Shown: piece after piece, positions 13,215 through 14,123 of the stretch
How the letters are laid out: every line of letters begins with the position of its first letter
How positions within the stretch are numbered: position 1 is the first letter of the stretch
Source of the DNA: an uncultured Bacteroidales bacterium
GTDB taxonomy: Bacteria; Bacteroidota; Bacteroidia; Bacteroidales; Muribaculaceae
NCBI GenBank assembly: GCA_949123685.1
Contig: CASBHZ010000078.1
Coordinates: forward strand, 1-14,123
Length of the DNA: 14,123 nucleotides
Direction: 5' to 3'
Position numbers and translations under genes: made by a program
Notes under the pieces: generated by a model
What the model was told of the DNA's origin: nothing
Database searches by the model: none
Seen by the model: the letters and a program-made list of their open reading frames with translations, nothing else

Positions 13215-13535
13215 TTATTCTTTCTTGGATGCACGTTCTCTTGTTTTCAAACTCAAATCTTGCAAAGCTTTTCCCATTTTATCTTCTTTGGCAAGCAATA
13301 GAATATCATCGTCAAGTTGCAATGCGTACAAAACACGTAGATAGATCCCTATTGCAACAGTAGGAATCCCTTTTTCTATTCTGGACACAGTAAGCGGTGA
13401 ACAGGTAGCCCGTTCTGCCACCTGAGCCACACTCAGATTCCGACGCAAGCGAGCCAACTTAATCTGCTCACCTACAATTTGCATCTTCTGCTCCAATTTT
13501 CGGGGAAGTTTGGTTCCCATCGTATTCTTCGCCAT
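13215..13535 (-). CDS. hipB: HipB-like XRE-family antitoxin / repressor
   Basis: This 106-residue protein carries one Cro/C1-type helix-turn-helix at about 20-78 (GEQIKLARLRRNLSVAQVAE, then CSPLTVSRIEKG). The recognition helix is in the SPLTVSRIEKG segment. A highly charged C-terminal tail (about 80-106) ends in ERASKKE. HipB proteins bind and neutralise HipA and repress their own operon as dimers. The start MAKNTMGTK at 13535 has an in-frame alternative six codons in (MGTK). It is first in the operon; hipA begins three bases after its stop, so toxin translation probably depends on antitoxin translation. Confidence 0.88.
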   Translation of the reverse strand: MAKNTMGTKLPRKLEQKMQIVGEQIKLARLRRNLSVAQVAERATCSPLTVSRIEKGIPTVAIGIYLRVLYALQLDDDILLLAKEDKMGKALQDLSLKTRERASKKE

Positions 13536-13553
13536 ATTTTCTTATTTTAAGGT

Positions 13554-13580
13554 GCAAAGCGACTATATCGATGACTTTGC
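13554..13580. promoter_or_regulatory. Inverted repeat GCAAAG-N15-CTTTGC in the hipB leader
   Basis: The six-base arms are at 13554-13559 and 13575-13580, between the hipB start and its putative -7 box. Half-sites about two helical turns apart suit a HipB dimer, as in autoregulated hip operons. The arms are short, so chance cannot be excluded. Confidence 0.35.
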
Positions 13581-13605
13581 TACAATCAACCTATCATATA
13601 ATATG

Positions 13606-13613
13606 CAAAAATA
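13606..13613 (-). promoter_or_regulatory. Putative -7 box of hipBA
   Basis: On the minus strand 13613-13606 reads TATTTTTG, identical to the box before the NYN gene and followed by CAT in both. No -33 TTTG stands at the usual distance. Confidence 0.4.
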
Positions 13614-13857
13614 ATACTTTTTGTTTATTTAATGATGTATTACACATATAAAAATGCACGTCTTGACATAATTAACCATATACATAATCTATTTTGAGCA
13701 AAAACTAAATGCTATAATGTTGTCTGTAAGCACTATATACACCAATCAACAAACAATATGTTATTTGTTACAAACGATGCAAATTGTTCATCATACACTC
13801 ATCATATCAAAGAACTATTTTGCTTGCCAAAAGAAAAAGATATAGCTCCACTCTCAA

Positions 13858-13908
13858 CTTGACTTTAATGACCGTTATAATATACACGGGCAATAAAGTT
13901 AAGTCAAG
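13858..13908. repeat. Interrupted hairpin in the right intergenic region
   Basis: CTTG/CAAG, ACTTTA/TAAAGT and CCGT/ACGG pair in nested order around a 10-nt loop, with a 5-nt bulge on the right arm. The 469 bases 13614-14082 contain no gene that I can support; the only long frame (13784-13993, plus) has no family look and no start context. Confidence 0.45.
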
Positions 13909-13933
13909 CAGAGGGAAGAAATGGGAAAAGACC

Positions 13934-13997
13934 TCAACTAAATTTTTCTCTTTTGGTCAGCAAATAATATCCGTGAAAATATCTTGCATTTAGTTGA
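13934..13997. promoter_or_regulatory. 10-bp inverted repeat upstream of right-edge promoter
   Basis: TCAACTAAAT (13934-13943) and ATTTAGTTGA (13988-13997) are perfect inverted copies 44 nt apart. The right copy ends 5 nt before the proposed -33 box. This could be a looped operator pair. Confidence 0.4.
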
Positions 13998-14002
13998 CAT
14001 TC

Positions 14003-14035
14003 TTGGCGAAAACATCACGGAATTTTGTACCTTTG
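14003..14035 (+). promoter_or_regulatory. Promoter reading out of the window
   Basis: TACCTTTG at 14028-14035 is a perfect Bacteroidetes -7 box; TTG at 14003-14005 is 22 nt upstream, slightly wide for -33. Its gene would lie beyond the adapter junction at 14083. An ATG at 14070 opens only four genomic codons. Confidence 0.5.
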
Positions 14036-14082
14036 TAGCCGGATAGAAGACAGGTGAACTTCATTGAGGATGCAATACTGCC

Positions 14083-14123
14083 AGATCGGAAGAGCGTCGT
14101 GTAGGGAAAGAGTGTGGCTCCTT
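14083..14123 (-). other. Illumina Read-1 adapter, reverse complement (artefact)
   Basis: Positions 14083-14115 are the exact reverse complement of the Read-1 adapter found at 23-55 (starting AGATCGGAAGAGCGTCGTG). The last 8 bases (GGCTCCTT) match 6 of 8 positions of the complement of the left index. This is untrimmed library sequence. Confidence 0.97.

Noticed and set aside
13784..13993. A 69-codon plus-strand frame in the right intergenic region.
   Set aside because: It has no recognisable family, signal or start context, and it runs through two inverted repeats; the codon pattern looks random.

Overview
This window looks like Bacteroidales chromosome, probably from a gut Bacteroidetes (a Muribaculaceae or Bacteroides/Parabacteroides relative; family level is inference). 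The evidence is an Mfa-type fimbrial operon with its DUF3575 and DUF3868 partners, promoter boxes of the Bacteroidetes TAnnTTTG type, gene starts without Shine-Dalgarno sequences, and Bacteroidetes-style lipoprotein signals. Both ends are Illumina P5/Read-1 adapter (1-55 and 14083-14123), so genomic sequence is only 56-14082 and the outermost gene is cut by the library end, not by biology.

Region 1 (56-4740) is a minus-strand fimbrial operon read right to left: DUF3575 barrel protein (4476-3880), DUF3868/OmpA-like/TPR protein (3877-2402), Mfa1-like fimbrillin lipoprotein (2357-441) and the start of a FimB/Mfa2-type lipoprotein (244-56, truncated). The first two would provide the envelope platform or assembly function, the third the pilus shaft and the fourth the anchor. 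A 10-bp dyad lies upstream of the putative operon promoter, an 11-bp leader motif precedes two of the starts, and an 11-bp hairpin sits between the shaft and anchor genes.

Region 2 (4708-5863) holds a tRNA-Leu(UAG) with its own promoter and a strong symmetric stem-loop, facing a convergent NYN/LabA-like putative RNase gene that has a good promoter and a structured leader.

Region 3 (5992-11267) is a carbon-source module. A minus-strand set contains an MFS sugar/sugar-acid transporter, a small thioredoxin-fold lipoprotein and a long-chain mannitol/fructuronate dehydrogenase. A secreted or periplasmic calcineurin-type phosphoesterase is divergent from it. The divergent spacer has a 12-bp inverted repeat, one copy on each side, which suggests one shared regulator.

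Region 4 (11264-11954) carries no intact gene. It holds a truncated IstA-like transposase start, a 20-bp hairpin at its breakpoint, a long imperfect palindrome of about 155 bp with a further terminal repeat, a terminator for the opposite strand, and a two-copy repeat resembling an IS21-type end. It reads as decayed mobile-element debris.

Region 5 (11955-14082) is a complete hipBA toxin-antitoxin operon on the minus strand (hipB 13535-13215, hipA 13211-11955), then about 550 bp of AT-rich spacer with two inverted repeats and a plus-strand promoter firing out of the window.

No clearly undescribed system is present. The best leads are the long palindrome, the paired operator-like repeats, the fimbrial control elements and the thioredoxin lipoprotein inside a sugar operon.
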